Origin: CALKXV01 sp964632495
GTDB taxonomy: Bacteria > Pseudomonadota > Alphaproteobacteria > Rhodobacterales > Rhodobacteraceae
NCBI GenBank assembly: GCA_964632495.1
Contig: CAZWDS010000012.1
Span: forward strand, 1-55,586
Direction of reading: 5' to 3'
DNA: 55,586 bases
Below the pieces are notes generated by a model. It was not told the DNA's origin. It ran no database searches and saw only the letters and a list, made by a program, of their open reading frames with translations. Of this stretch, positions 8,926-17,796 are shown piece after piece (within the stretch, counting starts at the first letter, position 1; each line of letters begins with the position of its first letter). A program made the position numbers and the translations under genes.

Positions 8926-8946
8926 GTATTTTTAAAGAGATGAAAG
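8926..8946 (+). repeat. Rhodobacterales intergenic element, GTATTT..GATGAA half
   Basis: GTATTTTTAAAGAGATGAAAG lies just past the stop of the zinc-ribbon gene. It shares GTATTT-n4-AAGAGATGAAG layout with 54400-54420 and, more loosely, 24285-24305. See the finding on this element. Confidence 0.55.
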
Positions 8947-8957
8947 CCCCGTTGGCT

Positions 8958-9963
8958 TTAAGCGTCGCTTGATCGCAACAGCCCGTCGATCCAGTCTCGG
9001 ACAGAGTTTGCGCCATCCACATAAGGGATCAGGGCGCTTTCGCTACCGGGCACGACGCGTGCAATAGCCGGGGCCTGCGCATAAGCGATAATCATCACGA
9101 TTGCCAAAAGGGTCATGCCAAGAAAGCCCGTGCGAAAGCCTGAGTGGCTTTGGGTAGGTGCATCGGCAGCAGCATCATCCCGGCGGCGCGTGGATTTCAG
9201 TGTTGAATTGATTTCGTCGATATCAGGAAGAAGATCGCGGCGCGGTCCGTCTTGATCCGGTTGCGAGATCACCTCGGCCTGACTGGCCAGTTTCTGGCGC
9301 TCGGTCACTGGCCATTCGTGATCCTCTGTGGACAGGTCCTCGCTATCTTCTTTCAGATGCGCATCGCGGGCGCGCAAGGCGCGGGATGGGGTTTTGCGCT
9401 CGCGGATTTCGTCGAGGCCCATGTCGGTTTGGGTTTCCATGGGTTCGGAGGGTGCGGCGCGACGTTGGGATAGCTCGCGTTCGGCTTCTTCTTTCAGGAT
9501 TTCGAGGGCGGCGGCATCTGCCGGGCGGCGCTGTTGCGGCAGCGCGGCGGCGGGTGGATCGTCGAAGATTTCGTCGACCTCGGCACTGTCTTCCGAAGCG
9601 GCTGCCATGGCGAGCGCGGCATGGCTGGGCCCGTCGCNNNNNNNNNNNNNNNNNNNNNNNNNNNNNNNNNNNNNNNNNNNNNNNNNNNNNNNNNNNNNNN
9701 NNNNNNNNNNNNNNNNNNNNNNNNNNNNNNNNNNNNNCTTCTGCGTCACTCGTATCGGGTTTCGCATCCTCTGACCCGGCATCTTCGGCGGCTTCGGCCG
9801 ACTGTGTGTTTTCCTCCGCAGTGTCCGAAAATTCTTCGGGCGGGGGTGGAAGTTCAAACCAAGTGTGACCGCAATTCGAACATTGCACGTCGCGGCCTTC
9901 GTCAGGCACAAGTGTGACGTCAATTTCGTATTGAGCGCTGCAATTCGGACAAATCAGCCGCAT
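8958..9963 (-). CDS. zinc-ribbon (MJ0042-type) membrane protein, interrupted by assembly gap
   Basis: The N-terminus (MRLICPNCSAQYEID, start at 9963) carries the MJ0042 zinc finger CxxC...CxxC (CPNC and CSNC), followed by an acidic Pro/Glu-rich linker. The C-terminal half ends in one TM helix (GFLGMTLLAIVMIIAYA) and a short periplasmic tail. The two halves are read in different frames across the 100-N block at 9638-9737. They join into one frame if the true gap length is a multiple of three, so this is an assembly gap and not a demonstrated frameshift. The family is typical of alphaproteobacteria beside ftsE; its role is unknown. Divergent from ftsE (154 nt between starts). Confidence 0.8.
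9638..9737. other. assembly gap (100 N)
   Basis: Exactly 100 undetermined bases inside the zinc-ribbon gene. The conventional length means the true size is unknown; gene continuity requires a size divisible by three. Confidence 0.99.
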
Positions 9964-10117
9964 ATCAATAGTTTCCTTGCCCCGGGCCGTGCCTTTTCCG
10001 GCATCGTTTCTCTTGAACTTTATCCAATCTAACACTTCGTTTCGCTTCGCGAAAGACCACGGCGTTGAACCTTCGATACAAAACGGGATACACCGCAGTA
10101 AGAGCAGAGGGTGCAGA

Positions 10118-10795
10118 GTGATCGAGCTGGATAAAGTTGCGGTCAGCTATGGCGAAAGAACGTTGTTTAGTGACGTCTCGCTGACGCTGGATCAAGGCAG
10201 TTTTCACTTTTTGACCGGCCCGTCAGGGTCCGGAAAAACGACGTTGATCCGGTTGTGTTCGATGGAGATGCAGCCGACTTCGGGTCATGTGAACGTTTTT
10301 GGCGCAAGTACCGCAGGCTTAGGCCGCGATGGTGTGTCAGCACTGCGCGCGCGCGTCGGGGTCGTTCATCAGGATAGCCGGTTTATCGACCACCTCAGCG
10401 TTTCGGAAAACGTCATGTTGCCTGCGTCGGTGACAGGGACAGTCACGGCACATACGGCTTATCAGTTGGTCGAGCTTTTGGGATGGGTCGGGTTGACGGC
10501 TCAGACAGACAACTTTCCCCCTGAACTGTCTGGCGGAGAACGCCAGCGTGTGGCTTTGGCGCGGGCGGTGATCCAGTCACCGGATGTGCTTTTGGCTGAT
10601 GAGCCGACGGGCAACGTGGATTGGGAAATGTCGCAGCGCTTGCTGGATTTGCTGATCGAGTTGAACCAACTGGGCAAAACCGTGCTTTGCGCGACCCATG
10701 ATTTACATCTGGTGCGCTATGCCAAGTCGAAGGTGGCTGCCAAAGTGCTGCGTTTGAAGGGCGGTCGCGTCGAAGTCGCCGGGTCCGAGTTATGA
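10118..10795 (+). CDS. ftsE: cell division ATP-binding protein FtsE
   Basis: A 225-aa ABC ATPase that with FtsX regulates septal peptidoglycan hydrolases at the divisome. Walker A GPSGSGKTT (about 34-42), signature LSGGERQRVALARA and Walker B VLLADEPTGNVD are intact. The start is GTG 10118 (reads IELDKVAVSYG after the first residue, as in the family), preceded by AGAGG; the long upstream extension is not conserved-looking. Its stop overlaps the ftsX start (ATGA), so the pair is translationally coupled. Confidence 0.96.
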   Translation: MIELDKVAVSYGERTLFSDVSLTLDQGSFHFLTGPSGSGKTTLIRLCSMEMQPTSGHVNVFGASTAGLGRDGVSALRARVGVVHQDSRFIDHLSVSENVMLPASVTGTVTAHTAYQLVELLGWVGLTAQTDNFPPELSGGERQRVALARAVIQSPDVLLADEPTGNVDWEMSQRLLDLLIELNQLGKTVLCATHDLHLVRYAKSKVAAKVLRLKGGRVEVAGSEL

Positions 10796-11679
10796 ATGTG
10801 TTGGCCTATCTGAAGGGCGATGCCACGTTAAACCGCGTGGTGCCGCCAAGTGGATTTACCGCTGTGTTGACCCTTGCCAGCGCGGCGGCGATGGCATTTC
10901 TGGCCGTGTTTACAATGGCTTTGGCGTTGGCGGCTGGCAATCTGGCGTCCCGGTGGGAAGCGGAACTGGCAGGCACAGCAACGGTGCGGATCACGGCCGC
11001 CGCAGATGTGATCGAGGCCGAGACAGAGGCGGTCTTGACGGCGCTGGCGCAGACACCGGGCATTGAAGGCGCACGACGTTTGGACGGGCAGGAACAGCTT
11101 GAGCTTCTAGCACCGTGGTTCGGCACAGGCTTGCCGGTTGAACAATTGCGCCTGCCGGTCTTGATCGCAGTCGAGGAAACCACCGAAGGACCGGATCGCG
11201 CAGGGTTGGAGGCCCGCTTGGCCGCGGAAGCGCCGGGTGCGGTTTACGATTCTCATGGTCGCTGGCGTGCCCCCTTGATCGAGGCGGCCAATCGGTTGAA
11301 ACGGCTTGGGTGGTGGGCTTTGGCTTTGATTGCGCTGGTCACGGGCGCGACCGTGGCTTTGGCGGCGTCCTCGGCTTTGGCGGCGAATGCTCAGGTTGTG
11401 GATGTGCTGCGGTTGGCGGGGGCTAAGGATCGCTGGATCAGCGGGGCTTTCGTGCTGCGATTTATGCTGCGCGCCTTAGCGGGAGCAACTGCCGGGGCGG
11501 TTTTGGCCACGATCTTGGTCGCCTTGTTGCCGGGCGGCGCCGAGGTTGGCTTGTTAAGCGGGCTTGGTTTCAAAGGTGCAGAGTGGCTTTTGCCGATCCT
11601 TGTGCCGCTGGTGGCAGCAGGCATCGCGGCGGCGGCGACCTATGTCGCTTCGACCCGAACCTTAAGGGCAAGCGCATGA
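10792..11679 (+). CDS. ftsX: cell division permease-like protein FtsX
   Basis: A 295-aa FtsX-type membrane protein: an N-terminal TM helix (about 22-44), a periplasmic domain, and three C-terminal TM helices (about 168-190, 215-245 and 258-285). It couples FtsE ATP hydrolysis to control of cell-wall amidases or endopeptidases. It overlaps ftsE by four bases at its start and plsC by four bases at its end. The N-terminal cytosolic part is short, as in other alphaproteobacteria. Confidence 0.93.
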   Translation: MNVLAYLKGDATLNRVVPPSGFTAVLTLASAAAMAFLAVFTMALALAAGNLASRWEAELAGTATVRITAAADVIEAETEAVLTALAQTPGIEGARRLDGQEQLELLAPWFGTGLPVEQLRLPVLIAVEETTEGPDRAGLEARLAAEAPGAVYDSHGRWRAPLIEAANRLKRLGWWALALIALVTGATVALAASSALAANAQVVDVLRLAGAKDRWISGAFVLRFMLRALAGATAGAVLATILVALLPGGAEVGLLSGLGFKGAEWLLPILVPLVAAGIAAAATYVASTRTLRASA

Positions 11680-12401
11680 GCACGGCCATCCAATGGGTGC
11701 GTTCGCTGATCTTCAACATCACGATCTATGTCATGATGCTGGTCTTGTCGGTTCTGTTTTTTCCCTTCGCCGTTTTCAGCCGGGCCTGGGCGCATCGGGC
11801 CTGTCATTCTTGGTGTGCCTTCGTCATCTGGGCTTTGCGTTGGATGGTGGGCTTGCGCGTCGAGGTGCGAGGCACGCCGCCATCCACAGAAGCTGTGGTC
11901 GCCGCGAAACATCAGTCCTTTCTGGATATCATCCTGATCTATCACGCCGTCCCGCGTGGCAAATTCATCATGAAGCGCGAACTGCTTTATGCGCCTTTTA
12001 TTGGTCAATACGGGCTTCGGATCGGTTGTGTGCCGGTAAACCGCGGGAAACGCGGTGCGGCGATTGAGAAGATGAAAGAGGATGTCAAAAAAGGTGCGGC
12101 AGACCCCGGACAGTTGATTATCTATCCTCAAGGCACACGTGTCGCGCCGGGGGTGAAAAAGCCTTACAAGGTGGGCACAGGCATTTTGTATGAACAGCTT
12201 GAACAACCCTGCGTGCCTGTGGCCGCAAACGTCGGCTACTTCTGGCCAAAGCGTGGTGTTTTGCGCAAGCCGGGGTTGGCCGTGGTCGAGTTTTTGGACC
12301 CTATTCCGCCCGGGCTGTCTGTGAAGGACTTTATGGCGAAACTGGAAGAGGCGGTCGAAACACGCTCGGACGCACTTCTTGAAGAAGCGAAAGCACAATG
12401 A
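11676..12401 (+). CDS. plsC: 1-acyl-sn-glycerol-3-phosphate acyltransferase
   Basis: A 241-aa lysophosphatidic acid acyltransferase (PlsC family) acting at the inner membrane in phospholipid synthesis. One N-terminal TM region lies at about 10-35. Catalytic motif I is KHQSFLD (HX4D, near 78-83) where most relatives have NHxSxxD. Motif III is PQGTR instead of the common EGTR. ATG 11676 overlaps the ftsX stop, so it belongs to the ftsEX operon. Both motif variants occur in the alphaproteobacterial branch of the family, so activity is likely. Confidence 0.92.
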   Translation: MSTAIQWVRSLIFNITIYVMMLVLSVLFFPFAVFSRAWAHRACHSWCAFVIWALRWMVGLRVEVRGTPPSTEAVVAAKHQSFLDIILIYHAVPRGKFIMKRELLYAPFIGQYGLRIGCVPVNRGKRGAAIEKMKEDVKKGAADPGQLIIYPQGTRVAPGVKKPYKVGTGILYEQLEQPCVPVAANVGYFWPKRGVLRKPGLAVVEFLDPIPPGLSVKDFMAKLEEAVETRSDALLEEAKAQ

Positions 12402-12432
12402 CCGGCACTTCCATGCGCACAGAGGAATCGAT

Positions 12433-13284
12433 GTGGTGAACACCGAAGGACCAAATGCTGAAGAGGCCGAGTATTGGTCGACAAAGGGCCTGTCCTGGAT
12501 CGAAAACGAACAGGTGCAGGACGAACTTTTGGCCCCGGTTACCGATCTGTTGTGTGATCTGACCGGCTTTGCGCCGGGTGAGCGGGTTTTGGATATCGGT
12601 TGCGGCACAGGGGCCCATGCTTTGGCTGTCGCCGAACGCACAGCACCGGATGGCGAGGTCTTGGCGCTGGATATCTCGGAGCCATTGTTGGAGCGCACGA
12701 AAGAGCGCGCCAGGGCAGCCAATTTGCCGATTAAAACCATGCACGCAGATGCTCAAGTTGCGATGTTTCCCGGCACCTTTGATGTCGTGACCTCGCGATT
12801 TGGAGTGATGTTCTTTGAAGACCCCGCAGCAGCTTTTGCGAATATGGCGAAAGCGCTGAAGCCCGGCGGACGTCTGGTGTTTGCGGCATGGGGGCCTGTG
12901 TCGATCAATCCGTGGTGGCGTCTGCCCACGGCTGTTGCGTCGGCCCGTTTGGGCGCGTTGCCGCCAACGCCCGACCATGCGCCCGGCCCAATGGGGCTGG
13001 CGGATGAAGCTTATGTCAAAGCGGAACTGGCCAAAGCCGGGTTAGAAGAGGCTTCGGTTGCGTCGCGGAAAATTGACCTTGGCACCAAAAGCAATGCAGT
13101 GAAAATGGCCGCTTTGGCGATGAAGATCGGCCCTGCCGCGCGGGTGATCCGATTGGCGAATGGCACCGAAAGCGACCGGACAGCTATTGAAGAGGCGCTG
13201 GTGGGTGCTTTTTCCGCCTATCAAGACGGCGAGACCTTCGCCATGCCCGCATCGTTGAACATCATCAAAGCCCGTGTCAGCTGA
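12433..13284 (+). CDS. class I SAM-dependent methyltransferase
   Basis: A 283-aa methyltransferase of the UbiE/Methyltransf_11 type. The SAM motif I VLDIGCGTGAHA is near residues 51-62, the acidic residue follows in LALDISEP, and post-motifs FDVVTSRFGVMFFEDP and LKPGGRLVFAAWG are present. No ATG begins the conserved frame; tandem GTG codons at 12433 and 12436 follow AGAGGAATC, so GTG 12433 is chosen. It starts 31 nt after plsC and may be in the same transcript. Substrate unknown. Confidence 0.82.
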   Translation: MVNTEGPNAEEAEYWSTKGLSWIENEQVQDELLAPVTDLLCDLTGFAPGERVLDIGCGTGAHALAVAERTAPDGEVLALDISEPLLERTKERARAANLPIKTMHADAQVAMFPGTFDVVTSRFGVMFFEDPAAAFANMAKALKPGGRLVFAAWGPVSINPWWRLPTAVASARLGALPPTPDHAPGPMGLADEAYVKAELAKAGLEEASVASRKIDLGTKSNAVKMAALAMKIGPAARVIRLANGTESDRTAIEEALVGAFSAYQDGETFAMPASLNIIKARVS

Positions 13285-13338
13285 CCTTGCGGCCCTTGAC
13301 CCGCGCGCCTTATATATCCCTAAACCGAAAGGGCAGGC

Positions 13339-14298
13339 ATGAACTATCTCGAATTCGAAAAACCTCTGGCCGAGATCGAAGGCAAGGCGGAAGAGCTGCG
13401 TGCGATGGCGCGGGCCAACTCGGAAATGGATGTCGAGAAAGAAGCCCTTGCGCTGGACAAGAAAGCCCAGGCTCTTTTGGTGGATCTCTACAAGGATTTG
13501 TCGCCTTGGCGGAAATGTCAGGTCGCGCGACATCCGGACCGGCCCCATTGTCAGGACTACATCGCGGCCCTGTTCACCGAATACACGCCATTGGCGGGGG
13601 ATCGGAACTTTGCCGACGATCAGGCAGTTCTGGGCGGCTTGGCGCGTCTGAACGGCAATCCGGTGATGGTGATCGGCCATGAAAAGGGCACCGATACGCA
13701 ATCCCGGATCGAACGGAATTTTGGCATGGCACGCCCCGAAGGGTATCGCAAAGCGATCCGTCTGATGGATCTGGCTGACCGCTTCAACGTCCCCGTCGTC
13801 ACCTTGATTGACACACCGGGCGCATACCCGGGCAAGGGTGCCGAAGAACGTGGCCAGTCAGAAGCGATTGCGCGCTCGACCGAGAAATGTCTGAAGATCG
13901 GCGTGCCTTTGGTCAGCGTCGTGATCGGCGAAGGCGGCTCTGGCGGAGCGGTGGCCTTTGCCACGGCGAACCGGGTCGCGATGCTGGAACACTCGATCTA
14001 TTCGGTCATTTCGCCGGAAGGCTGCGCGTCGATCCTGTGGAAAGACGCCGAGAAGATGCGTGAAGCGGCCGAGGCTTTGCGTCTGACGGCTCAGGATTTG
14101 CACCGCTTGGGCGTGATCGACCGGATCATCGCAGAACCTACGGGCGGTGCGCAGCGTGACGGCAGTGAGACGATCAAATCTGTCGGAATGTGCATCGAGG
14201 ATATCCTGAAACAATTGTCTCATATGTCGCGTGAAGACGTCGTTCGGGATCGTCGGCAAAAGTTCCTGGCCATCGGTCAATCTGGTTTGGCGGCGTAG
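13339..14298 (+). CDS. accA: acetyl-CoA carboxylase carboxyltransferase subunit alpha
   Basis: A 319-aa AccA of normal length; with AccD it transfers the carboxyl group from biotin to acetyl-CoA in fatty acid synthesis. Characteristic blocks are visible: LEFEKPLAEIEGK at the N-terminus, DTPGAYPGKGAEERGQ, GEGGSGGA, and YSVISPEGCASILWKD. It stands 54 nt after the methyltransferase. accD is not in the window, as usual. The 252 nt after it (14299-14550) hold no recognisable gene. Confidence 0.97.
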   Translation: MNYLEFEKPLAEIEGKAEELRAMARANSEMDVEKEALALDKKAQALLVDLYKDLSPWRKCQVARHPDRPHCQDYIAALFTEYTPLAGDRNFADDQAVLGGLARLNGNPVMVIGHEKGTDTQSRIERNFGMARPEGYRKAIRLMDLADRFNVPVVTLIDTPGAYPGKGAEERGQSEAIARSTEKCLKIGVPLVSVVIGEGGSGGAVAFATANRVAMLEHSIYSVISPEGCASILWKDAEKMREAAEALRLTAQDLHRLGVIDRIIAEPTGGAQRDGSETIKSVGMCIEDILKQLSHMSREDVVRDRRQKFLAIGQSGLAA

Positions 14299-14550
14299 TG
14301 CAACGCACGCCTTGATCAGAATTTCCTAAGCCTTGTGGGGCACCTTTCGTTTCGCGCGCATCTGGTTTCCGGCCCTTTCACCAAGGGTCTTTCCGACCAG
14401 CTGATACAGAGGTTCCCCAACCTCTTGAGGAATATACACGGAAATCGCTTTGCAGCGGCGCCGTTGCTTTCCAAAGCACATGACTTGTCCCCCGGGCCCG
14501 CATCACGCGGGTGCCGGGCGATGGTGCATGTCAAACGCCATGTGCCCGGG

Positions 14551-14928
14551 TCAAGACACCGCACATTTTCCGGTTGATCCCGCCGTCTGAACATATCCGG
14601 ATTGCCCGCCCAGCCTGACTGCAAAGCGCTTTGATTTCTCGACAAAGGTAAACAGAATCCGCGTGCGCTGACCGTTGGATGCGGCAAGCACGAACGTCAC
14701 ATTTGTGCGACCGCCCTCTTGTACCGCCGTGCCCTTTCCATAGACGTCAGAAATTGCCTCGTCGCCTTTTATCCCAATCTTGAAATTCTTTGGGAACCAC
14801 GATTGAGCCGCCTTCACAGTGGAAAACCCGCTGGAAGATAACTTGGTTTGCTTGCACGTCAGGATTTCAGCCGAAGCCGTTGTGGCGCAAAGGCACAAAA
14901 GAATTGCGACTAGGGATTTTGAAAACAC
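14551..14928 (-). CDS. secreted hypothetical protein
   Basis: A 125-aa protein starting at GTG 14928 with a clear signal peptide (FSKSLVAILLCLCATTASA, cleavage near residue 20) and GGAGAGA upstream. The mature part, about 105 residues, has two Cys (TCKQT near its start, GKCAVS at its end) that could form a disulfide, and predicted beta strands. No family recognised. It follows the metallopeptidase gene in the same orientation with 73 nt between. A longer frame upstream overlaps that gene and is less likely. Confidence 0.65.
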   Translation of the reverse strand: MFSKSLVAILLCLCATTASAEILTCKQTKLSSSGFSTVKAAQSWFPKNFKIGIKGDEAISDVYGKGTAVQEGGRTNVTFVLAASNGQRTRILFTFVEKSKRFAVRLGGQSGYVQTAGSTGKCAVS

Positions 14929-15001
14929 GGGTGTCTCTCCTTCAAATGAGTTCGGACCAAGAGCCACTTGCTTTGGCTGAAATGGCTGGTTTTCGAAAAG
15001 T

Positions 15002-15667
15002 TTAGCGCCCCCATGCTTTCGCCAAGAGGGCGAACATGTCGGGGTGTCGTTTTTGGATGGTCGCGCGGTTGTAGGGATAGGCACAGGTTTTGCCGAAGTA
15101 GGCTTCGGTGAAGACCGCGAAAAATTCGTGATCGTTCGTCAGCGCATAGGCCCGCCGGGTGGGACCGCATTTGTCTTTCGCCGACGGCATTCTGGCCTTG
15201 AAACGATCATAAAGCCGTTCGATGCGCGAACTGGACCAGCTGAGCTTTCTGTCATGATAGACGTGGGCAAGTTCATGTAGCACCAGCGAAGGTTGCCGGG
15301 TGCGTGCAAATGTCCCAAAGATCTCGACGTCGCGATATTTCTTCGGGTTCAGATCCTCTTGATAAATATCCGATCTTGACCCGTGATAGCGCGCCAAAGA
15401 CCGATAATGCGTACCAGCTTCGACCCAGATATCAGCTTTGCGCATCACGCCCAGCCGTTTCGGGCTGAGCGACTTCGAGATGAAAGCGGTTTGGGATTGG
15501 ATTTTCCGAAGGATCGCGTTTCGGTCCTTTGGGGACTTTGCAAACTCTGACGACACATAGACCGTCCAGCCGTTGATATTCATCTTGCTGTAGCTGCTTG
15601 TCGCTTCGAACGCGGACGCAGTGCTGATGAAGCTGGTTAAAATGAGTGTCAGTGCGAATAGACGCAT
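15002..15667 (-). CDS. secreted HExxH metallopeptidase, ATLF-like
   Basis: A 221-aa protein with a signal peptide (residues 1-19, MRLFALTLILTSF...ASA). The zinc-binding motif HELAHVYHD starts at residue 131, and a downstream NDHEFFAVFTEAY (Glu181, Glu188) fits the third-ligand helix of gluzincins such as the anthrax lethal factor/PPEP-like group. Cys167 and Cys195 may pair. The small mature size suggests a single catalytic domain. Substrate unknown, and the family placement is by motif only. The antiporter gene ends 40 nt upstream. Confidence 0.75.
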   Translation of the reverse strand: MRLFALTLILTSFISTASAFEATSSYSKMNINGWTVYVSSEFAKSPKDRNAILRKIQSQTAFISKSLSPKRLGVMRKADIWVEAGTHYRSLARYHGSRSDIYQEDLNPKKYRDVEIFGTFARTRQPSLVLHELAHVYHDRKLSWSSSRIERLYDRFKARMPSAKDKCGPTRRAYALTNDHEFFAVFTEAYFGKTCAYPYNRATIQKRHPDMFALLAKAWGR

Positions 15668-15707
15668 AGACCGGTCTCCAAAAATTGAATTGGGGCAATC
15701 GAGGCGT

Positions 15708-17618
15708 TCAGGTGTCTTTCAAAATCTCTTTCATTTTCTGGCCAAGCTCTTCCTGCCATGGCCCCCGAATTTCACGGACGCGTGCGACATACGGCTCGTT
15801 TTCGGTCGGCGGGATCGCCGGGTCATAAAGATCAGCGACTTCCAGCATAGCGCGACGATCCATATCGTTGAAGGCGTCGATCATCTGTTCGGATTTGTCG
15901 CGCGGGATGCCCATGCCTTCGAAGGCAGATCGCCCGATGCGCAGGGCGCTGTCATAAGTTTCGCGGATGATGTCGCGGCACCCGACGCGCCATAGCTCGT
16001 ACACATGGTGCCGGTTCCGCGCCGAGGCAACGACGTGGAGCTTCGGATAGGTCTTGATCGCATACTCGGCCAGTTGCGTGACCTTGTGCGGGTCATCAAT
16101 GGCGATGATCAGCACTTTCGCCCGGTCGATGCCTGCCGCCATCAGCAAGTCGGGACGGGTGGCGTCTCCGAAGTACACACGCGCGCCGAATTTACGCAAA
16201 GAATCGATCTGGTTGGAATCGTAGTCGATCACCGTGGTGTTGTATCCGGCGGCCAAAAGCATCCGGTCGACGACGGTTCCGATGCGACCATAGCCTGCGA
16301 TGATCACTTCGCCCGGTTCGTCGATGGTGTCTTCTTCGCGGACGTCATCATTGATGTAACGGGGCGCGATCACCCGATCATACAGAATGAACAGGGCCGG
16401 CGTCAGCAGCATCGACAGGGCGATAACCAGCAAAAGTTGCTCGGAAACGCTGGTCGGCAGCACGGAATTGGCGACCGAGAACGACAACAGGACAAAGCCA
16501 AATTCGCCCGCCTGCGCCAGCCCCAGCGACAACAGCCACCGATCCGTGCCGCGTAGCCCAAAGACCGTGCCCAGCAGAAACAGAACCGCGCCTTTGATGA
16601 AGATCAGCCCAAGGGTCAAGCCAATGGTGATCGCCAAGCTGTCCCACAATAGGGCAAAGTTTATGCCCGCGCCGACGGTCATAAAGAAGACGCCCAGAAG
16701 CAGGCCGCGGAATGGGTCGATGTCGCTTTCCAGTTCGTGGCGGTATTCGCTGTTGGCCAAAACGACGCCCGCGATAAAAGTGCCCAAAGCCGGCGATAAG
16801 CCAACCAGCGACATCAAAAGCGCGATGCCCACGATCATCGATAAGGCGGTCGCTACGAACAATTCGCGCAAACCGGCCATGGCGATGAACCGAAAAGCAG
16901 GACGGGTCAGGACGCTGCCGCCAAGAATTACAAACCCGATGGCCCCCAAGGTGACCAGCGCGGTTTGCCAACCGTTCAGGCCATCCACGAGGCTCATCCC
17001 GCTGCCATGGCCGTCCCCGTGGTCATCGGCATGGCTTCCGTGCCCGTCGCTTTGAGTGATCTCGGTGCCATGTGCGTCTGTCGAAACGGCCATGTCAGCC
17101 AGTTCCGGGAAAGCCAGCAAGGGGATCAGTGCCAAGATCGGGATAACCGCGACGTCTTGGGTCAACAGAACCGAGAAGCTTCCTTCACCGCCCGGGCTTT
17201 TCATCAGGCCCTTTTCGTTCAGCGTTTGCAGCACAATTGCGGTTGACGACAGGGCCAGCACCAGACCAACAGCCAAGGCCACGCTCCACGACTGACCGAA
17301 CAGCATGGCCGCGCCCATCACCGCCAGCGTTGACAGCACGATCTGACCGCCACCGAGGCCCAAAAGCTGATGCCGCATACTCCAAAGGTTTCGGGGCTCC
17401 AGCTCCAGACCCACAAGGAACAACATCATCACTACGCCGAACTCGGCAAAATGTTGGATCGAGATCACGTCAACGCCAAGCAGCGCCAAGATTGGACTGA
17501 TCGCGATGCCCGCGATCAAGTAGCCAAGCACCGAACCCAGCCCAAGGCGGGTTGCAATCGGTACGGAAATTACCCCGGCGATCAGGAAGATAAAGGCAAG
17601 CATCAGGAAATCGGTCAT
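15708..17618 (-). CDS. CPA2 cation:proton antiporter with TrkA-N domain (KefB/C type)
   Basis: A 636-aa antiporter. About 13 TM helices occupy residues 1-395; a RCK/TrkA-N NAD-binding domain (VIIAGYGRIG) and a short C-terminal tail follow. This is the architecture of glutathione-gated K+ efflux proteins (KefB/KefC). The motif LTQDVAVIP is typical of the family. Residues about 180-212, between two TM helices, form an insertion rich in His, Asp and Gly. ATG 17618 is chosen over a TTG three codons upstream. Ion specificity (K+ or Na+) cannot be told from sequence. Confidence 0.92.
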   Translation of the reverse strand: MTDFLMLAFIFLIAGVISVPIATRLGLGSVLGYLIAGIAISPILALLGVDVISIQHFAEFGVVMMLFLVGLELEPRNLWSMRHQLLGLGGGQIVLSTLAVMGAAMLFGQSWSVALAVGLVLALSSTAIVLQTLNEKGLMKSPGGEGSFSVLLTQDVAVIPILALIPLLAFPELADMAVSTDAHGTEITQSDGHGSHADDHGDGHGSGMSLVDGLNGWQTALVTLGAIGFVILGGSVLTRPAFRFIAMAGLRELFVATALSMIVGIALLMSLVGLSPALGTFIAGVVLANSEYRHELESDIDPFRGLLLGVFFMTVGAGINFALLWDSLAITIGLTLGLIFIKGAVLFLLGTVFGLRGTDRWLLSLGLAQAGEFGFVLLSFSVANSVLPTSVSEQLLLVIALSMLLTPALFILYDRVIAPRYINDDVREEDTIDEPGEVIIAGYGRIGTVVDRMLLAAGYNTTVIDYDSNQIDSLRKFGARVYFGDATRPDLLMAAGIDRAKVLIIAIDDPHKVTQLAEYAIKTYPKLHVVASARNRHHVYELWRVGCRDIIRETYDSALRIGRSAFEGMGIPRDKSEQMIDAFNDMDRRAMLEVADLYDPAIPPTENEPYVARVREIRGPWQEELGQKMKEILKDT

Positions 17619-17796
17619 GCCTGACAATGCACGTGGAAAACCTCGATTGAAAAGGATGTTTCCAACTGTGTGAGCGACTTCTTACCAGAAAACGGACTGG
17701 AGAAATTAAATTTTCCGCTTCCCTCATCCTCGGTCTTTGCTATCGTCCAGAAAAACCCGTGTGAAGCGGAGCAAGACATTCTAAGGGAGGACTTCC

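Noticed and set aside
9343..10035. 230-aa zinc-ribbon ORF reading through the Ns into an Arg-rich tail
   Set aside because: The tail beyond the Ns is out of frame with the TM-containing C-terminus; only the N-terminal part is real.
14299..14550. Possible small gene after accA (123-aa minus frame)
   Set aside because: Cys/Arg-rich composition without a recognisable start or domain; the 252 nt are treated as intergenic. A weak CCCGC/GCGGG hairpin is seen but not called.
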